Below, piece after piece: positions 19,617 through 30,200 of a stretch of 64,000 nucleotides of DNA. Every line of letters starts with the position of its first letter. Position 1 is the stretch's first letter. A program made the translations under genes and the position numbers. Source of the stretch: Novakomyces olei (taxonomy: Eukaryota; Ascomycota; Novakomycetes; Novakomycetales; Novakomycetaceae); contig JADEYG010000001.1 of assembly GCA_016906335.1 (NCBI GenBank), forward strand, positions 992,001 through 1,056,000, read 5' to 3'. Under the pieces are notes generated by a model. The model saw only the letters and a list, made by a program, of their open reading frames with translations, was not told the DNA's origin and ran no database searches.

Positions 19617-20282
19617 TTAAAATAGTGTATTAAAGTATGGTGGTGATTGTTTTCCTTCTTCCAAGTATTTTTTATAATTCGCTTCAATTTTGTTTGGATC
19701 CTCGCCCTTGAAAAGACGAATCCTAAATCGGTCCTCAACGATACTGTACAACAAATATTTCGTTTTCTTTTTATTGTGTAATTCTTTGATACGTTTAGCC
19801 ACCAAGCAATTATAAGTCTCTTCGTATTTCACTCTGGCAGCGGCCTTGCTCGTCCAATGGGCTTGCTTGTCAAAAATTTCCTCTTCGGTTAATGGTGGTC
19901 TGCTTGGAGCTTTGAGTGGCGTCGAAGGTGTCGGAAGAGGGGCCGGAATCGGGGTCGGAAGTGGTTTCGGAAGAGGTGTTGGAAGGGGTTTAGAAAGCGT
20001 TTCAATTTTCTTACGCTCCTTAAAAGCCTCTGAACGGCGAGCGTTTCTTTCTCTTCTCTTTGACAGCTGAAGAGTCAAGCTGGAAGAGGTTCGAACACTC
20101 TGGTCGGCAGGTCCAGACTCAGAGTTTTGTTTTCGCTCCTTGGATTCCGGGTATTGACGGCTATGTCCAGTCAACACCTTATCCTTAGGAGGATCGGTTT
20201 TCGCCTGGCGCAAAAGATTTGCAAAAGGCTCAGAGAAAACGTGTCGATAAATCCGTCGGCGTTGTCCAGACGGGGGAGTCAC
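19617..20282 (-). CDS. AUG-less leader frame (ORF0) of H2
   Basis: 221-codon open frame upstream of gag, lacking methionine throughout; GTG at 20282 aligns closely with a GTG in H. It is homologous along its length to the frame at 37450-38151: a basic start (RRRIYRHVFSEPFANLL), LTLQLSKRRERNARRSEA, a Pro-rich linker, and a helical C-terminal third from EEEIFDKQAHWTSKAAAR onward. Differences from H are mostly conservative (K/R, D/E, I/V, Y/F) and the Pro-rich linker varies most, as expected for a selected protein. No known family recognised. The stop lies about 30 nt before the gag ATG, in a different relative frame than in H. Confidence 0.6.
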   Translation of the reverse strand: MTPPSGQRRRIYRHVFSEPFANLLRQAKTDPPKDKVLTGHSRQYPESKERKQNSESGPADQSVRTSSSLTLQLSKRRERNARRSEAFKERKKIETLSKPLPTPLPKPLPTPIPAPLPTPSTPLKAPSRPPLTEEEIFDKQAHWTSKAAARVKYEETYNCLVAKRIKELHNKKKTKYLLYSIVEDRFRIRLFKGEDPNKIEANYKKYLEEGKQSPPYFNTLF

Positions 20283-20307
20283 TGTCTTGGTTAGCAGTGA
20301 AAAAATT

Positions 20308-20678
20308 TGTTAGGTTACAGAGGTACACTCACTGTTGTAACCTTATTTATTAAATAAATAAAAAAAATAGACTTGTTTCTAAACTATGGGATAGGTCCTC
20401 TATTTACAGACTTGCCAAGAGATAGGGTAGATATCCTATCTATGGCATGATCCAGTAAATGGCGTGATTGCCAAGAGTTTTTTATGCCAAGAGTTCTCAC
20501 GCCAAGAGATAACAAGAAGATAGCTTCCCAAAATAGATTCTTTAATGATGATTAGGGTTAGTTAGGGTTTAATTATTATTTGATAATCTTAAGTCATATT
20601 GGATTAATAATTATAATCTTTAATTAAAGTTTTCTATTTTGGGAACACTTTTTTTATTATTACACCTATTTTTTAACA
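20308..20678 (-). repeat. probable LTR of H2
   Basis: 371 bp, TGTTAGGTTACAG to TTTTTAACA. Its left part (ACTCACTGTTGTAAC) matches the family H LTR; the rest is diverged and lacks the 25-bp repeats of H. The limits rest on TG...CA ends and position beside the leader. Confidence 0.55.
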
Positions 20679-20927
20679 AAGGAGGCCGAATTGGCGGCCG
20701 CCAGGTCCAAGGAAGCGGCAAGGGCCAAGAAAGCAAGGGCGAAGGAGGCCGAATTGGCGGCCGCCAGGGCCAAGGAGATTGCCAGGGCAAAGGAAGCGGC
20801 AAGGGCGAAGGAGATCGCAAGGGCGAAGAAGGCCGCCAAAATTAGGATCGAGTTTGCAAAGGCTTGCGAAGGGTATGGGTTACTTAGGTTAGGGTTAAAC
20901 TCCTATTATATTGAGGGGCAGAGTTGA
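20679..20927 (+). other. Lys/Ala/Arg/Glu helical repeat frame, truncated
   Basis: Open frame cut at its left end by the H2 LTR. It repeats a roughly 5-residue theme (KEAAR, AKEIAR, AKKAA), a single-alpha-helix or coiled-coil composition, then ends GYGLLRLGLNSYYIEGQS. It could be the tail of a host or element gene that H2 landed in, or low-complexity DNA. Not recognised. Confidence 0.3.
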
Positions 20928-21211
20928 GGTTGAAAACGCCAGAATTGTTAAGAATGGAGGTTGGGTGTTGTTGAAAGTGTTGACACAACGTCTGTGTCCG
21001 GTTCAGTGTCATCACGGTCAGTAAACACGCTGAATTTCCAGCAGGGGGTCGTCAGGAAAACTTGGTGTTACTAAACTCATACTAATAAAATTAGTTAATA
21101 ATAAAAGGCTCTGAGGAATATGTTTTACACTTCGCAATATTAAAATCTACAACTTGTAGTGTCCACGTGTTTAAGAGAAATAGTCTTGGCTTTTAGCTGT
21201 AGCTCCCTTAA

Positions 21212-21611
21212 TGTTACGATTTAATTTATTTCTATATTGTTATTGCGTCTTCGATAGCACCGACGCTATTGAAGCGCTATATTATTATTTGTTTGTTGTC
21301 TTTATTTAATATTGAATATTTATTTAAATATTTACTTATTATTTATTATTTATTGACTATTATTGTTCTGACTGCTTTTACTTGTTAGTTTGTTTAATCG
21401 TTTAAGTAGCTAGTGTTTCTAGAATATTCTACGTAGCGAGGATATAAATAGAGGTCCTGCTTCTACTTTTCTCGCTACGTGTAATCGAACTTTGGGGAGA
21501 CCCAATCTTTTAAACCCAGTTCTATCTCTTAATTTCATCATAGTCCTAGAGCCGGCGTGAAATCCGGCAATTGGGTTCTCCTTTAGGCTTTCGCCTTCTA
21601 CAACCATAACA
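21212..21611 (+). repeat. solo LTR, family C
   Basis: 400 bp, TGTTACGATTT to ACCATAACA, flanked on both sides by CTTAA (target duplication). It differs from the C LTR at 14284 by small changes and an AT-rich length difference. Confidence 0.88.
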
Positions 21612-21898
21612 CTTAACCTTTACCTAGTGGACCCTTATCGAAAGGCAACGTGCTATCTGCCGCCTAAGGGGATTACTCGCCGCCGTGGCTAGACTCAAGC
21701 CGCTAGTTACCTAGTTGCGGGCCGACCCGTAACAACTGGAAAGCATTATTAGAGACCGTGTCACAATTTTGTCTCTGATTAAAACTCCAAATTTGGGGAA
21801 AGAATTCGAAACGTTCCCATTAATTGAACTAAAAAATAGGTATTATTAAGCAATGTCTTTAGAATCCAATATAACAGTCCTATCCAAATATTTTATTC

Positions 21899-22051
21899 GG
21901 ATCAAGCTCCTAAGCTGCTCAAAGCGGGAATATATCTTAAACTGCATGGGGCAGAACATTTCACTTCTGGTACAGGAATACACCAACAAAACGGCAAAGC
22001 GGAGCAAAATATAAGGTCGGTAAATAACATTATACGATTCCTAATGCTACG
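21899..22051 (+). mobile_element. Ty1/Copia-like integrase scrap
   Basis: Short frame with IYLKLHGAEHFTSGTG then IHQQNGKAEQNIRSVNNI, the catalytic-glutamate neighbourhood typical of Copia-type integrases (QNGxAE followed by an N-rich helix). No other part of such an element is recognisable nearby. Old and broken; L2 has inserted in it. The remainder of 21612-21898 shows nothing I can name. Confidence 0.5.
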
Positions 22052-22355
22052 TGTTATGAGTTCCAGTTCTGTGCTGAGTAACACGATGGCCGTGCCAGGG
22101 AGTCGGAGTAGGAGAAAGCAAATAGATTTAAACTCAATTAAACTCGTAACTTTAAAACTTCAGTAACTTCAATAACCGTCAAATCTCAATAGGCGGCGTT
22201 GAAGGGCCTATTTATAGACTTGACTACTGACTAAACTAACAAGTACTATAGAACACTATAGAACTTTCTACGAACCGTGAGCTCAAGTTAACGGAAATAC
22301 CGCAACTGAACTCTATTAGCGTTGGAAAACGCTAATTAATGTCATGCCTATGACA
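22052..22355 (-). repeat. solo LTR L, copy 2
   Basis: 304 bp, same LTR as at 18848, flanked by CTACG on both sides (target duplication). It differs from copy 1 mainly by an internal length change near its 3' end. Confidence 0.85.
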
Positions 22356-22751
22356 CTACGCGCTGAACTTCACTAGAGTTATGGTGCGACGCTAGTCTTG
22401 TGGCCGCTCTTTTATTTAATTCTACTATGCGCTATGAGATGTGAGTAGCGATTACCATCCCCTACCGTGCAGTCTTCTACAGCCAGCCTATTCTAAGTCA
22501 CACACTGCCGTTTGGATCCGATTGCATTGCCTATCGTGTACTATATATGAGAAAAGTCTCTTCTCAGAAGTCGGATATAAGGCAATCTACCTACGACTAG
22601 TAAACATGACTCTCGATGTTAGGGGGTGACTCAATACAAAGTAATCTTAAGTCGGCCAAGATCACACGTTGGCCTTGACAGGGAGTAACAAAGGATAGGC
22701 AGATAGAAGAACTAATCTCAAGACACTTATATTAAGCGGAACCTTGGTTGT
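22356..22751. other. unassigned stretch between L2 and element G
   Basis: About 400 bp. Near 22617 it reads TGTTAGGGGGTGACTC, similar to the start of the family A LTR as written at 25243, so it may include an old LTR edge. No coding signal. Confidence 0.4.
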
Positions 22752-22992
22752 TGTAACGCCCCGAACCCAGTAGAAGAACTCCTCGTCTTATACTTGGGCT
22801 CGGCTCGTTACTTGCCGAAGATCCCACTCTACGAAACTATTAAAGTAACTAACTTATTGCAGAAGTGCTAGAGTCTGCGCTCCAAGCGCTACTCTAAGCA
22901 ACTTCCTACAATACAACTAAATAAACTAACTAACTAAACTACGAAGTTGCTTACTCAAGTGCTCCCAGCACCTTTCTAAGCAACCCCTGACA
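22752..22992 (-). repeat. 3' LTR of G (LTR M)
   Basis: 241 bp. Read on the minus strand it runs TGTCAGGGGTTGC to GGGGCGTTACA, directly after the purine tract GGAGTGGGAG. A diverged possible relative is K at 18391. Confidence 0.75.
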
Positions 22993-23997
22993 TTACTCCC
23001 ACTCCAAGACAGTAAGTCCCGATAACACTCTTTTCGCTGTCCCTGGTAGATCCGTCCCGTAGACCTCTCTGTAAAACTCCACCATAGTCCGGTGTTCTTG
23101 TATCACTACGCTTCTGATCCCTGGTCTCTTCTGGGCTAACTTGGCTTCCCAGTCGACCACTCGCTGAAGGCATTCACAGTCCTTCGCGGCATAGTTGTAT
23201 CCAAGTAACGAGCTGTCCGAGACAGCGATAACCGCGTGAAGCGTTCCCGGTTCCATATTTAACATCATCCCTTTCCTCAACACACTGTAATGGAGGCTCT
23301 TATTAAGCGTAGGGAGGTGTCTTGGTATGACCCGACCCTGAGTAGAGCGATGATATTCCTCGTAAGTTCTTAGATTCACTTCTGTGGGAGGCCACATCAG
23401 CCCTACCTTCGTTCCTGATATCCCAAATATAACACTGCCGTACGCCACAGGGTCAATGTGGACGTTTGTAAATGTCCCGGCAGGTGTCATGGTCGACGAC
23501 CAATTCGTACTGTTCCCTTTGTGCTCTGGCAATGGCTCTAGCAGCAGCAAAGTTCCTTCCTCTGTCGGCGCAATGTTATAAGCCGCCAGTGGATTTGCGT
23601 GTCGGTACGCCCAATCTGCGAAAAACCTGCTCACTTTGTAATCCTCGTCCTCGCAACCCGTAATAGGACTGATCAAGTTGCACCCTTCATTCTTCCACAA
23701 GTCGCAGATAATGTGTTCGATAGTGATCCCTAGGTAAGGGGCCGTCAGCGGAGCCCTAGCTCCTGACTGGAAACGTTGGAGGGCCCTCAAAGTTGACTCC
23801 CCAGCCGTGAAGTTATCCGACTTCTTCGCGTTCTCTCGAAATTCTTGAATCGGCAAAACCGTCCCTTCTTTATGGCACGTTGTCACATGCCTTCGCACGT
23901 CTTGAATGCGCGATATCCTTAGTCCACATATAGCGCATTCGTTAGCACCCGAGTTGCGGGGCTTGCGCTTATTCCCAACAGCTTCATTCTCGCTCAT
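22993..23997 (-). CDS. C2H2 finger + JmjC-like dioxygenase, accessory gene of G
   Basis: Whole-looking 334-residue frame. An N-terminal basic stretch (KRKPR) and one C2H2 finger at Cys21, Cys24, His37, His42 (C-x2-C-x12-H-x4-H) precede a helical middle (about 50-130). The dioxygenase-like core follows: NWSSTMTPAGTFTNVHIDP with an HxD pair (His180, Asp182), GTKVGLMWPP with Lys197, and EPGTLHAV with His254. This H-x-D...K...H order is the Fe(II)/2-oxoglutarate site of JmjC-type cupins, which hydroxylate or demethylate proteins, often histones. The stop falls in the polypurine tract next to the LTR. It shares the same motifs with the A gene at low overall identity. Part of a retroelement, not a host gene; substrate unknown. 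Confidence 0.75.
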   Translation of the reverse strand: MSENEAVGNKRKPRNSGANECAICGLRISRIQDVRRHVTTCHKEGTVLPIQEFRENAKKSDNFTAGESTLRALQRFQSGARAPLTAPYLGITIEHIICDLWKNEGCNLISPITGCEDEDYKVSRFFADWAYRHANPLAAYNIAPTEEGTLLLLEPLPEHKGNSTNWSSTMTPAGTFTNVHIDPVAYGSVIFGISGTKVGLMWPPTEVNLRTYEEYHRSTQGRVIPRHLPTLNKSLHYSVLRKGMMLNMEPGTLHAVIAVSDSSLLGYNYAAKDCECLQRVVDWEAKLAQKRPGIRSVVIQEHRTMVEFYREVYGTDLPGTAKRVLSGLTVLEWE

Positions 23998-24470
23998 CTT
24001 GGGTTGCTTCGCAGGTTGCTCGTAGCCAACCTTTGTGCAAACTTTTTCTTCCCTTAACTCAATAAAATAGTATATAACTATTATTACTTAACTCCAATTT
24101 AAGTAATTCTGTAGACAACTTTTTCTAAGTTGCTTAAATATGCGCTTCGAGCACACTTTGTAGCAATAGTTCACTTCTCCCATACCATTGGTATAGCTTG
24201 ATCCCAATAGTACGTACTAACACAAAATATTCAAAACCAACAAATCTTGATAGAACTTTATCATAATTAATGAATCCTTCATTTAAACTGATCATATCTG
24301 CCTTAAGCTTGCTCCCCCTCTCCGAGAGCAGTGATAATAATCCAAATAATAACGAGCTACTGAAATCGTGACAGTAAGTACAAAAACAATAACAATTTCG
24401 TGTTGAAGACGCAAAAAAATAGCGAGCCACAGTTGAATGGGCTTCAAAATCAGATTTTTTCTTTTTAATA
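23998..24470. other. unassigned stretch within G
   Basis: About 470 bp between the accessory gene start and recognisable RNase H. Integrase and chromodomain would be expected here. The sequence has an open minus-strand reading but no motif I know. Confidence 0.4.
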
Positions 24471-25242
24471 TTTAATCTTTTTGTAATCTTAAGGTCTAAC
24501 TCCGACAAAACCTCGTGCCAACGGGCTTGTCTTCTCGTAAGTTGCTTTGTAGTAGTAAAGCGTTGCAGATTCTGATGATCTGTATAAACCAATACCGTGT
24601 GCGGTGAACCTTGCACGTACGGTCTCCATGTCTTAAATGCCCATACAATGGCTAGCAACTCCTTGTCGTGTATGTCATAATTTATCTCTGCCGGTGACAA
24701 CTTCCGACTTATAAAAGCAACTGGACGCTTCTGTCCTTCGTTGTCCTCTTGTAACAAAGCCGCTCCCAATGCATAATCAGATGCATCGGTCTCCATGAAG
24801 CATTGCTTTGAGTTGTCAATGTGAGCTAGTATTACATCGTTCAGGAAGGCCTTCTTTAAGTTGCTTAAAGCTGTGCTCTGAGCGTCAGTCCAAGCAAACT
24901 TTGTATCCTTTCGCAACAATCTTGTTATTGGCAGCACTGTCTCTGAAAATCGAGGTATAAAACGTCGGTAATAGTTACAGAAACCCAATAAAACCTGTAC
25001 ATCCTTCACGCAGGTTGGTGTTGGCCAATCTTGTATTGGTTTTGTCTTGTCATCTGCCATTGACAATCCTTTAGCAGATATGATATAACCCAAAAAACTC
25101 GACACTTTCACGATGAAACTCACATTTCTCCAACTTTGCGTATAGCTCATTTTCGCGTAGTCTCTGTAGCACTTCCTTAACATCCTCGTGATGTCTCTCC
25201 ATACTTGTGCTGTAAACCAGTATGTCATCCAAATAGACTAGT

Positions 25243-25593
25243 TGTTAGGGGGTGACCCTGGGTGATGGACTAGCCCGATATCGCGCGGGCGGAGGCAGGA
25301 AGATGGGACGAACCAGAGTACTGTCGGTGACTATTGCAACAAGGAGACTGAGGAGCCTACAGTCGCGAAGTATAGGCGTAACCCAAATTGATTTCACACA
25401 AGGGACAAGTAGAAGACAAGCCTCTATTTATAAGCTTGACCCTTGTGGTTAAACTATGAGAAAACTATTCTAGAACTATCTAAGCCACATTAAACAAATA
25501 ACTAAAAGAAATTAAAGTAATAAACTGGAAAGTTGAATAAGACTCGTCGCTATATCAACCGTTCATAGCGGCCTAAATAGCGACTCCCTAACA
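25243..25593 (-). repeat. 3' LTR of element A
   Basis: 351 bp with inverted ends TGTTAGGG and CCCTAACA. On the minus strand it follows the purine tract TTTTGAGAGGGGAGTAA. Confidence 0.95.
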
Positions 25594-26583
25594 TTACTCC
25601 CCTCTCAAAAGTCGAAGTCCTTTGTTGAAATCAAAAGAAAAAGAAGAGAAAGAAGACTTAAAAACCTTTTCGTAATGCCGAAGACAAACACGATGTTCTT
25701 CAACCGCATCGCGTGTCAATTCAGCCTTACCCTTTGCGAAGTTTGCGTCCCATTCGATAAGTCTCGTAATGTCCTTGTCGAGTACGGCAAAGTTGTATCC
25801 CATCAGCGCAGAGTCGGTGATTGCGATAACACCGTGGAGAGTGCCTGGTGGAAACGTGATTGACCTATTCTCCGAGAGAATATAATACTTCAGGCCGCGC
25901 AAGTAGATGATGGCATCGCGCAATGCAAACTGATGATTTTGTCGATGCCTTGGTCCAAACCAGGAAAGATTCTCTGGTGTGGGCGGCCATGTTAGAATCA
26001 TTTTTGTTCCGAAAACACCGTAGACAACTGTCCCGAACATGATGGGATCAATGTGCACGTCTGTTACAGTCCCTGCTGGTGTAAGGACCGACGTCCAGTT
26101 TGTCGTGTTATCCGCATGCTCGTCAAGAGGACGTAGCTTTTTGGCGGAGCCCAATCGGCTAGGTTTTAAATTGTACACCGCGTATGGGTTTGCGCCCCGA
26201 TCCATCCACGCTGCAAGAAATGAGATAACACTAGTGGCCTTGAGAACGATTTGGTTCGATGCGTTGTCAATAATCTGACATGGTGAACGGGACGTTAGAT
26301 CCTTGAGGAGATCTTCACACTCGATGTCGACCGTATCGTAGGCTGCTTCATGGAGAGCTGTTTGGCGAGTGCTTAGCGTGCGCAAACACGTCAGCACACT
26401 TTCGTAATTTGTCGATTTTCCCCCGCAACGATAAAACTCCTTGATGCACGCAGACATTCTTTTGTCATGGACTGCAATCTGATGCCGTTTCCTGTCATAT
26501 TGTTCGTAGAACCTTGTTCCACAATCTAAACATTCTAGCGGTCCTTGGTTTCTGGGGCGTCTGGTGCTTTTTTCTCGAGGCAT
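25594..26583 (-). CDS. C2H2 finger + JmjC-like dioxygenase, accessory gene of A
   Basis: 333-codon frame if begun at 26595 (MNLAMPREK); the Met at 26583 (MPREKSTRRP) may also serve. Counting from 26595: basic N-terminus, C2H2 finger at Cys22, Cys25, His38, His43, helical middle, then TPAGTVTDVHIDP with His181 and Asp183, GTKMILTWPPTPENL with Lys198 and PPGTLHGV with His254, the metal and 2-oxoglutarate ligands expected of a JmjC-like cupin. The C-terminus reads LRLLRGE, whose codons are the polypurine tract itself, and the stop touches the LTR. It lies downstream of pol in the same strand, so it needs a spliced, internally started or reinitiated message. A role in modifying chromatin or the element's own proteins is inference. 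Confidence 0.8.
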   Translation of the reverse strand: MPREKSTRRPRNQGPLECLDCGTRFYEQYDRKRHQIAVHDKRMSACIKEFYRCGGKSTNYESVLTCLRTLSTRQTALHEAAYDTVDIECEDLLKDLTSRSPCQIIDNASNQIVLKATSVISFLAAWMDRGANPYAVYNLKPSRLGSAKKLRPLDEHADNTTNWTSVLTPAGTVTDVHIDPIMFGTVVYGVFGTKMILTWPPTPENLSWFGPRHRQNHQFALRDAIIYLRGLKYYILSENRSITFPPGTLHGVIAITDSALMGYNFAVLDKDITRLIEWDANFAKGKAELTRDAVEEHRVCLRHYEKVFKSSFSSFSFDFNKGLRLLRGE

Positions 26584-27261
26584 CGCTAAGTTCACTGCTG
26601 AGGGCTGGTAGAGTTGCGTTTGCTGAAAATATTTTCAGGCCAGTTAATTTATATAGAACGGTTATCAATCTTAAGTAATCGTCCGTATATAATAAGTCGT
26701 ACCGGTAATATATATATAACGGTATATATAATAATATAAGTAACCAATATAATAACAACACATATAATAATATTATGTGTGGATAATAAGGTCGCTAAGT
26801 TGTCCGCTCTGGGCGTCATATTTAGCGTCACAATAAATAATCTTTTGCGATAATAAACGGTCGCTAAGTTGCCCGCTCTGGGCGCCATATTTAGCGTCGT
26901 ATGAAATAAATAATAAAGTGCGATAATAAGCGTGTATACGTGATACATAGCACAAATATTGCAGAGCATTACTCCCCCTTCAATAATAGGTGGGTTCCTT
27001 AATAGAAAAATAATAAATAAATAGAATCAATAATTAGTTCAGAAAATAGTTATTTGGGCAAGATAGATTCGAATAGATAATAAAGAATAATATAAAAATC
27101 AAGCTGTATGAGGTTGAGGCATACAATAACAAGGGTACCGGAGTTGAATCAGTGTCCCATTTCGTAGTAAAACAATAAAAATGTTGGTGTAATAGAAGTT
27201 TTTATCCCTGAATTAAAATCAATAAGTGATAAAAAGCATAATTAGAGAATAATTGGTAGTT

Positions 27262-30200
27262 TCAAAGGTTGCGATTGTGATATTCGCGTAAAGCGTCTTG
27301 TGCATTAACCAAGTTTTCGTATGGTTCCCAGGTACGGTCTTCTGGTCCATAGTTTTTCCAATGGACGTAATATTGGCGGTTCTTTCCACGTCCACGATGA
27401 CTGACGATATGATCAACTTCATATTCTTCTGTGTCTTTGAGTATATCGGGCACAATTTGTTCTGTCGATTCACGATTAAATCGGTCAGGTTTGTGTCTTG
27501 AGAGCAGTGTTTCATGAAAAACATTGTGGATTTTAATATGATCTGGTAATTCAATGCGATAAGCGGCTGGGCCAACTGTAGCTATAATGGGAAAAGGTCC
27601 GAGAAAAACATGATCGAGCTTTGGGCTTGGTCTTGATGATAAAATGTGTTCTCTTCGTATCCAAACTAAGTCGCCAATGGTGAATTTGGGTGCTTCCAGT
27701 CGTTTGCGATCATAAAAATCTTTCATTCTTTGAACTGATTGTTTGATATAGATTGTGTAGAATTAAAGTGGTTTTCCAATCCATAGCAAGTTTGTTAGCA
27801 GATTCATTCGGCGTCTGCAGTGGTGTAAAAGCGCTTCTTGGGTGATAACCGTAGCAAGTAAAAAATGGGCTTTGTTTGGTGCTCGCGCTTATAGTATTGT
27901 TGTAAGCGAATTCGGCAAAAGGGAGCAAATCAGACCAATTGTCTTGTTGGTAATTAGAATAACAGCGTATGTACTGTTCCAAAGTTTGATTTAGTCGTTC
28001 CGTTTGGCCATCTGTTTGGGGATGGTGGCTGGTTGACTTTCGTAGTGTAACGCCAAGTTGTTGCGTTAGTGAATTCCAAAATTTGCTAACAAATCGTGTA
28101 TCGCGATCCGATACGATGTCTTCTGGGATTCCATGTAGGCGGATAATTTCCTTGATAAAAATGTGTGTGAGATCGAAAGATGTAATTGTTTCGACTGTTG
28201 GTATAAAGTGAGCCATCTTTGAAAATCGGTCTATCACAACAAAAATTGAATCAAAGGATTTAGAAATAGGCAGTTTAACAATAAAGTCAATAGAAATAGA
28301 CTTCCAAGGGCGGTCGGGAACGTAGAGTGGTACTAGCAGTCCATAAGGGCGATGTCTGGGGACCTTGTTTCGGGTGCAAGTAGTGCAGCCTTGTACGTAT
28401 TTCTTTACGTCGCGGTGAATTCCCTGCCAAAAGTAATTTCTGGTGACAAGTTCAATGGTTTTATTGATTCCTAAATGACCAGATAGCGGGTGATCATGAC
28501 ACGCTGCTAGAATCTCTTGTCGATTCTCGGGTGGCACAAATGTTTTGCCTTCTTCAACGGTGTTTACTGCGATAAACTGCGATTGTTTAAGCAGTGGTTT
28601 CAATTGTATCTTTTGATATTCAATATCCGTAGTATCTGCTAAGTCGGAGCGGCGGCTCAATGCGTCAGCAGGTATGTTTAATTGACCTCTTCGATAAATA
28701 ATGTTAAAATCGAACTCAGCTAAGATCTCAGCCCATCTGGCTTGTCGTCTGGTGAGTATTTTCGATGTTGTAAACGTTTGTAGGTTTTGGTGATCACTGT
28801 AGATCAGTATAGGATGTGGTGAGCCATGTAAATAATGACGCCATGTGCGTAAACTCCACACGATACACAAAAGTTCTTTGTCGTAAATGTCGTAATTTAG
28901 CTCTGCTGGTAGTAGCTTTCTACTAATGAAGGCGATAGGTCGTTTGTCTTTGCTTTGTTGTCGTAGACAGGCGCCTAAAGCAAAGTCTGAAGCGTCTGTT
29001 TCAATGACACATTGCAAATTGTTATCAATATGATCAAGCATAACATTTTTTAGAAATGATTTCTTCAAGTCGCTAAAAGCGTCGCTCTGAGCGGCGGTCC
29101 AAGCGAATGCGGTTTTTTGCTTGAGTAACTCAGTTATTGGTAATACAATTTTCGAGAAATTCGGGATAAAGCGGCGATAGTAGTTGCAGAAACCTAAAAG
29201 AATTTGCACGTCTTTGACATTCTTTGGCTGTGGCCAGTTTTGTATTGGCTCTGTTTTCGATTTTGCCATTGACAGTCCATCTTTTGATATGATATATCCT
29301 AGAAATTCAACAGTAGCTTTGTGAAATTCACATTTTTCTAGTTTCACATATAAAGTGTGTTGTCGTAAGCGATAAAGTACTTCGCGAACATCCTGAAGGT
29401 GTTGCTCAAGGGTCTTGCTATATACTAGAATGTCGTCTAGATAAACCAAAACTTTGACATCTAATATATCTCGAAATATGTCATTCATTAAATTTTGAAA
29501 CGTCGCTGGTGCATTTGTAAGTCCAAATGGCATTACGCGATATTCAAATAATCCATAGCGAGTACGAAATGCTGTTTTCCATTCGTCTCCTTTCTTAATT
29601 CTGATGAGGTTGTATGCACCTCGCAAATCTAGTTTAGTGAAGTAGATGGCCTGCGCTAACTTATCAATAAGTCCATCAATGCGCGGCAAAGGATAACGGT
29701 TCTTCACTGTAACTTTGTTTAAAGCTCTGTAGTCGACACAGAGTCTAAGGTCACCGTCTTTCTTCGGTGCAAATAGTACAGGTGATGCAGCTGGACTTTT
29801 AGATTTTCGAATAAATCCTGATTGCAAGTTTTCTTCCAAGTACTTTAGTAGATAGTCTTGTTCTTTCGGTGTAGTTCCATAAACTGGTCCGAATGGGATC
29901 TTGGCATCTTTCTCTAGTACGATTTCGTGATCGTATGAGCGGTGTGGCGGTAGTTCCAATTGTTCTTGCTCGCCAAATACATCTTTAAATTCCTGATACT
30001 CTTCTGGTATCTTGGTTGCAGTTGAGGTAACTTCTGTAATGTCCAATTCCAGAACGTCCTCGTTTTTGGCAGATGTAATTATGTTTTCATCGTCTGTTGA
30101 ATCACTTACTTCCTCAGTGTGAGGTTCAAATTCGGTGTTCATTGATGTTTCCGTGAAGGTATTACTGGTCGTCTCCCATGCAATAGTACCTTCTTTCCAA

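Larger units (their letters stand above)
18316..20678 (-). mobile_element. family H relative (H2), fragmentary
   Basis: Scattered pieces of a diverged family H chromovirus: a protease segment (18316-18390), the first part of gag (about 19175-19585, starting MDFKFKLPEPTKLNG), the AUG-less leader frame (19617-20282) and a probable LTR (20308-20678). LTR-like pieces K and L1 interrupt it. Gag matches that of H closely in the MTHREFQSW and GTRSISQYATQLKL stretches. Pol is almost entirely missing. Old and broken. Confidence 0.75.

Noticed and set aside
25252-25452. 66-codon frame repeated in both A LTRs
   Set aside because: Lies wholly in the LTR, antisense to the element; same in both copies only because the LTRs match.
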